NCBI GenBank assembly: GCA_013400975.1
Contig: WBMZ01011390.1
Location: 1-64,000, forward strand
From: Atrichornis clamosus
Lineage: Eukaryota > Chordata > Aves > Passeriformes > Menuridae
Reading direction: 5' to 3'
Length of the DNA stretch: 64,000 nucleotides
Both the position numbers and the translations under genes were made by a program. The notes below the pieces were generated by a model. It did not search any database and had not been told where the DNA came from. It worked only from the letters and a program-made list of their open reading frames with translations. Positions within the stretch are counted from its first letter, which is position 1. Each line of letters begins with the position of its first letter. Positions 10,549 to 22,582 of this stretch are shown here, in pieces.

Positions 10549-12027
10549 GAGGAAAACAATATGCACCTTTTAAACAGGAAAATGTCTGACAAATGACTGT
10601 TGGAGGAGCATAAGGAACACTTGACTATGAAATTGCCAAAATGCAATTTTTTCCCTTGAGTGGTATACTTTACTGCAATCTGTGATTGCTGCTTCTATAG
10701 AAACTTTGATGTCTGATTTTGATTACTGTGAAGTTACAATAGTATGCAATACTTTTGACAATATTGGTTCAATTATAGGATTCGTTTTTCCAAATCTGAA
10801 CAGTTTACCATAAATTCCTGTCTATAATGTTGCAGTGCCAAACTGAACCTTTGCACTACGTTTCTGTAGCTGAAACTTCTTGCTTCACTTTATCTTGGAA
10901 GTTTTGAGGAATTTGTTCTTAGCAGCTAGTGAAAGACAGAGGGGGTTCACATTTAGCAATGAAGATCTCTTTCCATGATGATAGCCTGTAATATCTGTAT
11001 GAAATCTATGGAGCACAGGTGAGCTTTGATGCAATAAGTAACTGATTTATGCCTATTAACACAGTATATCATTCTTCTTACTCACGTTACAGGAAACTTA
11101 ATGCAGGTTCCATGGGTTATTGCCATAGCATTTCATTTGTGGTACCTGCCCAGCATCACAGAACACAGAAATGGAAACAGTCTGGAAGCTGTGCTGTTGT
11201 TCCCCTGGTAACACCCAGCATACACGTTTGTATATGAATTTATGTGAACTGTGGGCAGATTTTGAAAGTAGTTGTGTGCACAACAGGATACTTTTCAGGT
11301 CGTTCTTGTGCAATCCTTTAAGCTGATTTGTGTTGATAGGAAAAACAGCTTAGGGAGTTTTCATTGCAAAATTTCATTGTGATGAAGTAAATCAACCACT
11401 ACCATACAGTGTCATAAACCCCTCCGTTACCAATGTTACTCTTGGTGGTCCTTGCCTACCACCTGCTCTGTTGGCAGGGATCAGCAGAGCTGTATTTTGG
11501 GTACTGCTGTAGCCCTCATTGCTGTGACTGCACCAGGCAAACAAATGTGTTTGTTCCTACAGCAGTTTCCTGAGGTACAGAAATACTGTTTCCCCTGTTT
11601 TGCAGGTGCCTGTGCACAGAAAGCCTGGTAGGACAGCAAGCTGAAATAGGCTGTGTGCCATTCAGTTCCCTTCTTAAGATGGATTTTAGTGTGTGACCCA
11701 TATTTGGGGGCATACCTGGAATTTCCTCTTGGCTTTGCAGCTCCTCTTTAAGACTGTGAGCTAAAAGAACTTGTGCAAGAAGGCAGAAAGCAGATTTCAG
11801 GAGGACACTGCTAACCTGTGCCTGCAGTGAATCTGGCATGGGATGTCTCCATGTTGTGTTCCCCTTCTGTCTTCGTTGATGATGTTTTAATGTATTTGTT
11901 TTCCTTTTTTTGTCTTCAAGTACTATTTTTTAAGTCTTCCATGAAAGGTTTATAAGACATGTTACAGTCACCTAGGGAGGCTGGAGTTGGTCCAAAGAAC
12001 AAATAGATGTTTAGACAAGTTTTTATT

Positions 12028-12033
12028 AATAAA
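12028..12033 (+). terminator. INSIG2: Candidate poly(A) signal AATAAA (proximal)
   Basis: A canonical hexamer about 1.5 kb after the stop, followed immediately by GT-rich sequence (tgtgtgaatgcgttgt). Confidence 0.4.
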
Positions 12034-12929
12034 TGTGTGAATGCGTTGTACACAAAGCTTGAACTAGGCAACCTTTTCAGTCTTACCTGCTTACCTCCGG
12101 GTCTGAAAAGTGTGGAATGGAGCACTTCCAAAAGCATTGTAACAAAAGACGTGGTCACAGAAGGAAAACTTACTGAATGGGCAATTGTAAAAATAGTAAA
12201 TAAGCAAGTGATATATGAAGAGCTTGGTTCTGCAGCTCCACAACGTGGCAGCTCAGCACCCGCAGCGAGCGCTCTGTCATGGAGCAGTGCTTCAGGAAAG
12301 CACCTACGGAAGTAGGGCCCTGACTAGAGATTTTCTCTTAAACTATATGGCAATAAGAAGCATTTTATCAATAAGACCAAGAAGCTGGGCATGAATGAAG
12401 GGTGTTTCTTTAGGCAGGCTCTGGTGATTTGCTGAAGAAGCTGTTGGGTCTCTCTCTTACAGTATTTCACCTCATCCTCCTTCTTTACTTCAGCAAATGG
12501 CTTCAGCTCGGTGGACAGTGTGAGAAGTCCCTCCTAAGTTATCAGAGCATGGGTGGCATAAAAATTCAGATGTTTCTTATTCTAACTGTAGGGAATAACA
12601 TGGTACTTCAGTAGCCAGTGTGCTGGCTTGGTAAACAGTGTAGTTTCATCATGACCAATGGGTGTGTACAACTGGAGATGAGTTGCTTTTGTTATTCCCT
12701 TGGTGGCAGAACTGCTGTTAGCTGCCAGTCCCAGTACTTACACAGAAGCAGCCCTGTGTGTGTTCAGCTGTGCAGTCTGTGAGAAGTGGTTGTTGTGCAC
12801 CTATGGCACCCACTTTACAGCACTTTGCACTCAGATTCAGCTAAACCAGGTTAGACTGTGCTGTCTGCTGACTTTTAAATTTCATTTTGGAAATTTCGAG
12901 CATGTTGTGCAAAGGCAGCAATCATCCAA

Positions 12930-12935
12930 AATAAA
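12930..12935 (+). terminator. INSIG2: Candidate poly(A) signal AATAAA (middle)
   Basis: A canonical hexamer about 2.4 kb after the stop. A plausible downstream element (tgtgtcttactgttttt) lies 20-40 bases further on, which makes this the best-looking of the three. Confidence 0.45.
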
Positions 12936-13188
12936 TTTGGGTGGAGTCCTTTATTACATGTGTCTTACTGTTTTTATTCTTACTTGACTAACGTCAGTAT
13001 GGGGTCCCGTCATGGGTGTCCTGTGGTTTCAAACTGTGCTGTAATTTTGTGGCTGATGTGTTCAAACCCTGGAAAAGGTTCATGATGAGAATTGAGAATG
13101 CTGACACAGCCTTAACTTCAGTGGCGTGGACATGCTGCTACTGTAGAGCATGTAGTTACAACATTAGACTGTCTTAAAAATGTTGTTC

Positions 13189-13194
13189 AATAAA
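13189..13194 (+). terminator. INSIG2: Candidate poly(A) signal AATAAA (distal)
   Basis: A canonical hexamer about 2.6 kb after the stop; the sequence after it is AT-rich rather than clearly GU-rich. Confidence 0.35.
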
Positions 13195-14335
13195 GAGTGA
13201 ATAAGGTATATTTTAGATACAACTTTATAAGCACTATAACCTCTTCACCAGTTAACCCTTGTAAGGTCTATGCTGTTTAAACTGGCAAATTGCTGTTAAA
13301 AGCAGAATGTGCATTAAATACAGTTGCAATCTTGATTGTTAGGTTTCTTCTTTCTTTAAGAAATGACACTTAAAATACACTGAGTTGCCTTCTATCAGCA
13401 ATCTCATAAGAATTCTGACCATTTAGGTGGCATATTGGTTGCACACCAATATAGAAATAGTGAAAAACAAGCAGGGAAGATCAAATCAACCGTGATTCTA
13501 TCTTAATTACCGTGCTGAGCAGCCTTGGAAAATTTGCCCTTTTGAATCTGCTGTGGGAATAAGTTAGATAACTTCACTTGCAATACAGAAAATAGAGATT
13601 TAGATATAAATAGCTGCTATGAATATGAAAAAACCTCACAACACAAATGGCAGGGAAACTCTTAATATATTTGTATTTATTCATATTCTGGTATGGATAT
13701 GAACTGAATGTTATTCTGGCATTCACAGACTCCATTCATTGTGCCCATCACTCTGTCTCAAAAAAGATGTGACAAATAGAGGTCTGGAAATGTGTAATGG
13801 AGAAGCATCCAGGCAGGGTGAGGAAGGTGTGGGAAGAGAGGTGCTTGGGGGTCTGAGGTGCAGTCCCACAGCAGGACAGCACCACAACTGAAAGCTGGAA
13901 CAGGCACAGGTGGTGGATGGAAAAGTTCCCTGTTTGTGTTGTCAACCTGTGACCCAAAATTCCTAACTTTGGTATCAAAAGGCAGCATCCTGGGCATGCC
14001 ATGTGTCTGACCAGGCAAATTACAGCCAGGGATAGAAATAACCATCATTTTGGATAGTAAAGCACTAAGATTAGACATAAACACTTACGGAAAGGTGTTT
14101 TGCTGGAAACTTAACCTCTCCCTGCCATCTATAGCCTCAGAGGGTGGAAATTCCAGGTCCTTCCAGCCTGAGGGAGTCAAATGGAAAGTTACTTGGTTTT
14201 TGAGGGAATATTCCAACTGCTGAGCTGTCAGGCTCTTGAAAAATGCGTCTTGTGCCTCTCATTATAACACGGCTGCTGTAAGCAGCTAGGAGCAGAGTAA
14301 ACACAGAAACTTTTCCTCCATAGCTTCTGTACTTC

Positions 14336-14373
14336 CCTGCTGCCATCTGGCTGGGAGCTGCCAGGGGGACCTG
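14336..14373. promoter_or_regulatory. Two adjacent CTCF-like half-matches
   Basis: On the - strand the reverse complement contains CCAGATGGCAGCAGG, matching the AGRKGGCR core. On the + strand gctgccagggggacctg matches the CCAGGGGG part but has A where the C of GGC is expected. Motif-level evidence only. Confidence 0.25.
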
Positions 14374-16892
14374 TGGGCATACACCAGTCTCTTCCCTTTT
14401 TGTCTTTCCTGCTATGTAAGGAAGGAGCATAATTCCACCAGCCACATCACCCCGGACATTTTGCATATGCTTTTTACATTTTGGAGCAGTGTTACCAATA
14501 ATTCCTGATGGCAGTGGGCAAATAGAACCCGTGGAAGTGATGTTAAATATCAGCTGCAGTGCCTGTGAAAGTCCATGCACAGCTGGGCAGAGGGAACGCG
14601 TGCCTCGCCGTGGGAATAGCTATCTAATGCTGTTAGTTTGGATGCCAGTACTAAATGCAAAGCATGAGTAATTTTGCAGCTTAATGTTCAGCACTAAACA
14701 GTAAATGAAAGGTCAGTCCAACATGTTAACTGTCATGGAATAGTAAACACTCCTTTAATTGCTTCAGGCAGCCAGCTTGGATTTTTGGTGTGTCTGTTGT
14801 CATGTTTTGAGCAGCATGGTCCAGAGCCTTGTCCTGATTATCTCCCCCCCAGTCAAATGACAAAGCCTCAAATTAAAGGATAAACTTTATGCCTGAGCTT
14901 TTCAGGCAGCATCCTGGGAGTTTGTGCTTTGAATGTTTAAAAGCTGGGCTGGGGAAGAAGTAGGGGTTATTTCTTGATCTGATTGGAGCTGAAATCTGTG
15001 TTGAAATGTAGTTTGGTATTTTCTTGAGGTTTTCCTTTCTTGCTCTTTGGTTCTGAAGTGCAGAAATTCAGTAGCTCCTGTTGCATGTTCACACTTTTTT
15101 AGCCTGCCCAGCACTGTAGCAGAGAGGAAGCAATATATAGGAATAGAAGGGAATATAAAGGGAAAGGGCAGCTAGAAAGTTTCTTCAGGCCAAGCTGGTT
15201 GAGAGCTCTATGTCCAGTCTGCTCTGTACATCCGTGCACCACCTGCAGCATGCCCAGATCTAGGTCCATAGGATTCACTTTCTGTACAGGCAGCAGTTTG
15301 TCTTGTCTTTGTCAAACCTCTCTGCAGGAGGTGACCTGTTGTGCTGTAGTTCTGCAGGGATCTGTGCACACATTGCAGAGCATTTGCAGTTGCAAGGTCC
15401 ACAGGTGTAGGCATACGATCTGCTTTTTATGACTTTGTTGTTAGAAATCTTGAAATTGTGCCTTTAAAGAAAATATGGCAAAATATTTATGGAAAGAAAA
15501 ATCTGTATTTATAAATATATCTCTGTCTGGATTCACAATGTAGTTTTGCTACTGCTGTTCTCTGACTAGTTCAGTGTACTTCTTGTAGGCAACATTTAGA
15601 TATTTAATAGTTTTTTGGTAATCAAACCTCAAAGCAAGATTTGTTTCACACAGTTATTGAGGAAAAATGTGTGAACTAAAGAGAAAGCAGTGAGGAACAG
15701 GGTTGCAACTTAAACTTACCAGATAGAAATTATGCAAGGAGAGCCTCCAGCATTTTCCATAATGTTGCAAGAAGGGAAAGGACAGTAAGTGAGCATTCTG
15801 ATTGCACCCTGGGTTTCAAAACAAGGGTAAGGGGAGTCTTGCAGATGCATTTGTATTGACTTGTTCTTGTCTCAGCTGTTCTTCAAAGGCATCACTTCAT
15901 AGGCCGTGATCACCCGAGCATGTTTTGGCTCATCTGTTTTCCTCTATCCCAGATGTTGCAGTTGTCTCCCCAGTGACTAGAGATGCCTGGGGTAAGCCTA
16001 GCTATGCCACCAGAGAATTCATTGGAATATGTCTTCAGCAACTTCTTGCTGAGATTGACCCAGTCCAGTTGAACTCTGTGAAGAGCTGGTGGTCTGGCCC
16101 AGGGCACTGGTTGGTAATGGTGAGGTAGTGAGGGATGTGACTCAGTGGTGTTCAGGTGGGGTGGAAGGGTGCCCAGTGCCTGTAAGGACGTTGTGTGCGT
16201 GTGTCAGTTACGGGTTCCGACAAAGAGCAAGGCTTCCCTGCTCTGCAGACCATCCTTTCTTGTCTCAAGTGGTGAGACATGCCATCAGTGTGCCAAAGAG
16301 AGAAGAATATGCTTTTTTCCTCCTCCTTACCCTTCCTTTGCACTAATACATAGGAGCCTGAGCTAGGGACAGTTAATCCTGTTCTTGGAGCCAGGACTAC
16401 GTATAGGCTGGGTTAGCACTGAAAGACTCCACTGTTTCTTTTTAAAAACAAATGCTTGCTCTGTGCTGCATGTCGAGTGCAATCATTGCTGAATGAACTG
16501 ACATTCAAAGCCAAGTTCTCAGCCCAGCTGGCATAAGTCCATCGATTTCAGTGGATATGCAGCGTTTCATGCTGGTTGGGAATTTGGCCCACTGTGTTTG
16601 AAAGGGAAGAAATTGTTTAGACCTCACTTCTTTTCTAGTGTGAGACAGGTCAAAAAAATTTCAACATTGTGCAAGAAGTAAGAGCAGCACACTGTAGATT
16701 TTGCCTTCCCCTCCTCTCTTTCAGCACTGATGAAAACTGTCATCATCGTCTGTGATTTGCAATGTGTGCTTTTTATACGGGATATCAGCTCTTCAGGAGA
16801 ATCAGACCTGGCAGAGCAGATTAATAATGATGCAAATACAAAATGTTGGCCGCTGATGAGCTTGTTGTCATAAATGCTTGCCACTATCCTTC

Positions 16893-16913
16893 TTTTTTTT
16901 TTTTTTTTTTTTT
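16893..16913 (+). repeat. Poly-T tract (21 T)
   Basis: An uninterrupted run of 21 T. A minus-strand retroposed tail was considered, but no reverse-complement poly(A) signal lies within the next 30 bases, so it is called simple repeat. Confidence 0.9.
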
Positions 16914-19300
16914 GGTCCGGTATTTTGCCTGAAGGAAATTCAGCTGAGGCTTTGTGTTGGACCTGTGCCTGCTCTGATTCAACTGGGGAGAGAGAAATAA
17001 TACTGCATTGTGTGATTTCAGACTCCTCTTACCAACCAGTTTCCTCAAATCGGTGTATCAAGCAAAAATGCAGCTGGAATAGTGGCTTGAAGAAGATGAA
17101 TTGAAAGATCTGAAGACTGATGTTTCAAGGACACAAATCAAGGAGGTGATGTGCCCACTGTGGTGATAGGTGGTGTAAGAAATGTTAGGTAGTATTATGT
17201 AGGTAATAAATGTAGAGATGCAGTGTTAAGAAATAACAAAGCTGGTAGAAAGTGAGATATGCACGTATTCCTGGAAATGATTTTTTTTCAAGGTTTGTTG
17301 TGCAGACTGTGATTGTTGACTAGTCCAGAGGATGAACTTTGGGACAGTGAGGAGCAGCAAGATGGGGGCGTTGCTTGATAAGCTGGCTGGATACGAAAGG
17401 AAATTCAGCTTAGATGTCAGGTCAAAATGTCCAGCGCGAAGACAAATAGCAGTGGTATTTGTATAGTACACACACAGGCTTTTTGATGTTTTTTTTAAAT
17501 GTAAATTTATAAAGGAGAATCACCTTTAAGTACCAAAGGACAGAGAGAGCTACCACAGGTTGCCTTTGCATTCAACCCATAGCCTCCATGGGAGTATACT
17601 TGAAGGTGTGAGGCAGACTTGGTTTTTCAGACCCACATGTGCTATTCAGGGTGCTTTTTTTGAACCCCAAGTCCCTGGATTTGCAGTGCATCTTGGGATG
17701 TGGAGAACCACTGGGTTTCACCACTCTGGATCAGCTCACAGGTAAATGAGGATGGCTGTGTTGCTTTGCCAGCCTGCGTGGCTTGACAAATCTGTTCCCT
17801 TAATCTGTTCCCAGGAAATGAAATAAGCTTGGTTGAAGATGGAGAGGTTCCCCAGTCCCCTCCTTTTCATCACAGCACCAATGCGAGGTCAGGGCAAAGG
17901 GTCAGCTGCCTCTTCTCTGTGGTATTGCCCCCTCCTGCCTCCCACCAGTCTTAGAAGCAGGACAGCAGAGGTGCTGTGCAGCACCAAAGGAACCCAGTTG
18001 CTACCAGAACCCCCCAAACTTTCAGGGAAGTTTCAAAGCTGTGGGGACAGAATGTGCTTACCAGCATCATCTGATTCAGCTTTTCATGGAATACTTATGC
18101 TTTGGTGAACTGTCAGACCTTGATAGTGATTTCCAAGGTCACAGTAGCTAATGAAACCCAGAGGGATATGGTGAGGTTGTCCTGTAGCTGCTACACAGCA
18201 GATTACTAAGGAATGGGACCTAGAAAAGGGATGGTGCAACACATCTGATGTCTCTCTTGCTCAGCTGCTGTGAGGTGCCCAGGATTTCACTGAGGAAGGA
18301 CATAAACAGGCAACAGACACTTGTATAGGCAAATCTTTCTGGGACTTGATACCCTACCTAATGCTGACTGATGTTAAAGGGACTTCACGGGTAGGAAACT
18401 CTGCTAGAAAAATTGTCCTACTTGAGCTCAGATAAATGGTGCAGAGTATCTGGTGCATGCAATGAAGATGAACATATGTTCATCACTTTGGCATCTCTTA
18501 AATTATTAAGGCCTGTTCATTCTGGTATCTAAAGTTCTTGAAAGCAGTATCTTATCACCCGTTGAACTGTTTCCCTGCGATGGTTCACAATATTGTTTAT
18601 CATAAGCACTGTCACATTTTGTCATTGATTAAAACAGTAACATCCACTTAATCTTGCTGTGGGAACAAAGTATTTTAATTTTCCTGCACTTCTGCAGTAT
18701 CAGGCTTCTCTTCAACACACTGCTATTTTTAGTTAATTCAACTGACCCTTTGTTACGATTTCTAATGTAAAAAAAGCTGATTAATGCCCAGACACAACAC
18801 CTACTTTGAAAAAAAAGAAGGTCTGTATTTATTCTGACAGACAGTTAACACCTAAAACATATACCTCTGAGCATTTACATATGTCCTCAGCTTTCGGGAT
18901 GTCTTCATCACGTTAGTGTGCCCGAGGCCTGACGCGAGTTCTGAGATGGTGCCGCCTCCGCTCCTGGGAGAGAACATGGGGGTTTTGAAGTGTGGAGGGT
19001 CTGGCCTGTGGTGGGACCTTGAAGATGGGTGCAAGCAGAAGATGGAGACCCACCTGCTTTCCTTCTCCCCACTGGTTCAAAGAAACCCACCAGAGCTGTA
19101 CTCTGAGCCAAGTGGTAATTGTACAGTTTTGATTTTTGAGCTATCTGAGTGTTGAGGGGAAAAAAAAAAAATAGTTTCTTTTTAGCGCCGTCTTATCAAA
19201 ATGCCAAATGCTGCTTGTTTTTGACATTTTCAGCTACTGTTAAATAATAGTCTTGCTTCTGTCACAGCTAATGTTGACTTGAAGGCAGTTGTGCCTTTCT

Positions 19301-20160
19301 CAACTCAAATGCTAAGCAGACAGGCTTGGGTCTTGACAAATATTTTTCTGGGCTTGCCCAAGGCAAGTAAAAATGAGCTTCTAGTTAATCGTTTGTTTTA
19401 AAATTCAAATTGGTGAAATAGGCAATTAAAAAAATGACAATTTTCATCAGAATTTGCAAATTAAACGTCTCTTTGCAGTCAGAGCGGGTTCAAGAAACTG
19501 CTATAGATAATTGCTATTTGAAATCAGTGAAGTATCCAGCATTTTAGGGCCATGAGGATTGTGGCTGTTCTGCCTTAGTAAACCTTGATTGATTTCGTAA
19601 ATAAGCATTTCAACTTCTCTCTTTAAAATAAATAAGCAATTTTATTGCTTTATTGCTTACCCCTGTATGGGAGGTAAACAAGCTCTCGAGCAGCAACCCT
19701 GTAATATCATGAGCCCAAGTGCCATCTGTCACTGAGAATTCTGTCCCTTTATGTACAATAGCTTCTTATGGCATTAGGTCCATTGTAGGTTAATTGATTA
19801 GCAGAGATCCTCCTTTCAGTTGTTCCTGCTTTTCTTCGCTAAAGGACCGTATCTCTCATCTCCATTTCCTTTTCTCTCTCCCGTATTAGCATACTAATCA
19901 CACTGAACTCCCACTGCTAAAAAACTCTATCCATTTCGTGCTGGGGGAGGGGAGGAGGAATAAGCCGGCTTTTCCTGGGAGATTTGCAGATGCTGTTTTT
20001 ATGACGGTTGGAAGGGAGGAAAAGAAAAGAAGTGGTGGTGGCAGAGGCGAATAATGCAACACGCGGGCTCTCGTGTGCCAGCGAAAGCTGAGCCTATGGC
20101 TGCATAAATATTGAACACATTTGAGAAGCACTATTAAAATAAATATCAAAGACAGCGTTG
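19301..20160. promoter_or_regulatory. Candidate conserved non-coding element (composition and motif based)
   Basis: A repeat-free AT-rich stretch dense in homeodomain-like TAAT/ATTA and octamer-like words. It includes the inverted repeat TAAGCAAT (19633-19640) and ATTGCTTA (19652-19659). Such texture is common for developmental enhancers in gene deserts. Conservation cannot be tested here. Confidence 0.3.
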
Positions 20161-21500
20161 CTCACACATCTGTTTCTCCTCAAATTTTGCCACAGCGCTC
20201 TACATTTGTTTTCTCTCCAGCTGTTAACACCTGTCTTTCTGTCAGTGGTAATAATACAATTTTAGGTGGGCTACGGAGCTGACAGTGACATGAAAGAATC
20301 CTCTATTTTTGATGTAAGAAATTCCTTTTTCAAGATTAAAAAGGGCTCTGTGAACAAAGATATATCCTTGTGCTAATCCTTCAGAGCAGTATGTAGGGGG
20401 TTTGTTGTTGTTTTAGGGTGGCTTTTTATCAAACTACACGGAGCTGGGCTTGTATTGCACAGCTGAACTTGAACTAGATGAGACATCCTGCAGTGGGCAG
20501 CTACTGCTTGCCTTTGTAGTGCTCATTTTATTGCTGACATATATTCCGAAGGTTGTGTGTGCATGGTGCTCTCTCCATATGATGCTTGTTATCTAACCTC
20601 ATCAGAAGTGTATGCTGTGCATTGATTGCTAGCAGAGAACGCACATCCAGCGGTGATGTCTTCTTTATTTACCTCTTAAATGAGCACACTATGCACAGGG
20701 CTGCCCGGAGAAAGTGCTTTATGCCTTTGCTGTAGCCACCTCAGCAGAAGGATGGTAGGAAATGCACAGCTCTCTTGGCATTGCAGATGATGAGGCAGAT
20801 CCTCAAATAATGTAAGCTGAGAGAGCCCATTTTCTGTGCCTGTTTACCTAATGCAGAAGAAAAAGCTGTTTATTCCTTTTGGTCTATGGAAACACATCCT
20901 AAGGCTCGAGGCAAAGCATTGATGACCACTCAGAAATATCCCAGATAAGGAAGATAAGGCACAGGCTCAAGGTTGCTGAGCCCATATTTTTAGTCTTCCA
21001 TGCCACCTTCACCTGCAAGGCAGTCCATGGGTAGAGAAGCTCCCATTCATTGTGGGTCTGTACATTTCCATCCATAATCCCCACCTGTGAGTCCCAAGGA
21101 GAAAAATGTGAGCGAATTTTGCAGGCCTTTCAGCACAGATTGGTTTTGCTGCCTGGGTGAAGCCGAGCTGGTGCTCAGACATGGTTTGTCAAGAAATGCC
21201 AGGGTGTGCCTGGCATGGCAGGTAGATGTCCCCAAGTTTGGTTTGTGTTTAAGTGGTAGGTGTGGTTTGGTCAGACACTTCAAAACAACAATAATTATTA
21301 TTATTCTTCTGCAGGTCTTACGTAATTAATTATGGCCATGTTATTCTTTCATTAATGAATGAAATGTGTCAATTTTCAAAAATACTAATTTGCATCAAAA
21401 TTTGCAACAGGGAACCCAAACTGACCTTACAACAAATAGCCCTCGAGGTCAGAAATTACCATCTTTATTATCTGGAGGAGGATATGGACGCATGAACCAG
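20161..21500. other. Intergenic sequence, no gene recognised
   Basis: Unique-looking sequence with no recognisable coding, RNA gene or mobile element signal. Confidence 0.65.
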
Positions 21501-21910
21501 GTCACGTCAGCCTGGCCCTGGCAGCCACCACTTGCAGAGCTTCACGGACATCAGCCAAGCAGCCAGCGAGGGGGACAGAGGCTCCCCAGGAGGGCAGCGG
21601 CATTCCCGGGAAGGATCCCGGTCCGTGAGCTCTCATGGTTAACGCAGAGGGGCTGCAGCCTGAGAGGCTGCCCTTGGCACTGCAGCTTCGCCTCCCCACC
21701 GCGACTCCTTGTGCAATGCCTGTTTATTCAGGCTTCACGCAGGGATGAAACATTTGACCCATTGTGCGGGAGCGGGCGGAGGGGAGGAATTCCCCGAAGC
21801 GCTCTGTGCTGGCTGCGCTCGTCTGCCATTAAAGCAGTGAGGGGGTCGGGGGGCTCATTGTTTTCCAACGGGAGAGGTTTCGGGCCAAGGCTGAACTCTT
21901 CAAAGAAGTC
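21501..21910. other. GC/CpG-enriched patch in the desert
   Basis: Locally raised CpG (for example around 21580-21640 and 21765-21900) compared with flanks. A 188-codon frame (21366-21932, +) stays open across it, but its translation is low in recognisable motifs and begins upstream in AT-rich DNA, so I do not call a gene. It may be an enhancer, a lncRNA promoter or an old CpG-rich remnant. Confidence 0.35.
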
Positions 21911-22520
21911 CCACCCCAAAGATCTGCAATAATAGAAAATTGAACCCAACTGTAACTCTGGAAAAGGGAGATGCTGTTGTAGCATGAGGCGCTCCTTCAT
22001 GTTTTCAGTTTGCCATGGGGGCTGCATGTGCTTTGGGGAAACTTTTTTACATGTTTAGTTCATGCTGGACTATTTTCCACTGCCTGGCGAAAAATCCCGA
22101 GGTGCCAAAATCCACTCTCGCCCTTGAGTCATCTCTCCCATGTTTTAAGTGCTGTTAGTGCTGATGAGTATCTAACTGTATTGGAGCTCCTGGTATCTCT
22201 CAGAAACTCAAATATTGTGCAAATTACAAGCAGGATGTTCAGGGAGCAGAATGTCCCTCTCTTAGCAGATGGCTGCAGCCCACAAAGTCCTGTAATCGAA
22301 ACATAAAATATTACTACTTTTGCATGCTGTGTTTGGGAAAACATGCCAAAGTGTAGTTAGGTTTCATAGGCTCAGAAAAGTTTCTTCAGTAGGAAATAAG
22401 TTGTTTGGAGGGTTTGGCTTTGGGATTCTATTTTTTTCCTTTTGTTCTTACCAGAAAGATCTGTCTTCAATCTGCAAGTGCAGTGGCTCTCTGAATATGG
22501 CCCTGTCACAGAGATGGCCT

Positions 22521-22582
22521 AGAAAAGACTGTACTTCACTACAGTACAGTACACTTCACTACAGAAAAGACTGTACTTCACT
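22521..22582 (+). repeat. 20-bp direct repeat with 42-bp period
   Basis: AGAAAAGACTGTACTTCACT occurs at 22521-22540 and again exactly at 22563-22582. The spacer contains a third partial copy ending acttcact. A small recent local duplication. Confidence 0.9.

Larger units (their letters stand above)
10549..12955 (+). other. INSIG2: INSIG2 3' UTR (end uncertain)
   Basis: Sequence after the stop is AT-rich and unspliced-looking. The end is set provisionally about 20-25 bases past the AATAAA at 12930, which is followed by T/GT-rich sequence near 12960-12980. The 3' UTR could instead end near 12055 or near 13215. Confidence 0.45.
13216..19300. other. Intergenic sequence, no gene recognised
   Basis: Both strands hold only short unrelated open frames with no family resemblance. 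Noted inside are a pair of CTCF-like matches (14336-14373) and a 21-base T run (16893-16913). No LINE, LTR or tRNA-like unit is recognised. Confidence 0.7.

Noticed and set aside
14150..14185. ccaggtccttccagcctgag as a CR1 3' fragment
   Set aside because: Only a short resemblance to the CR1 'gtcccttcca' block; the flanking CR1 blocks are missing.
14446..14455. SRE-like ATCACCCCGG downstream of INSIG2
   Set aside because: Matches 8 of 10 bases of SRE-1, but it is a single site over 1 kb past the gene; expected by chance at this scale.
16893..16960. Poly-T as the tail of a minus-strand retroposed gene
   Set aside because: No reverse-complement poly(A) signal near the tract and no coding remnant beyond it.
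21366..21932. 188-codon + strand open frame
   Set aside because: The longest frame in the desert, but it crosses a CpG patch where stops are rare and shows no motif or exon structure. Kept as a CpG patch, not a gene.
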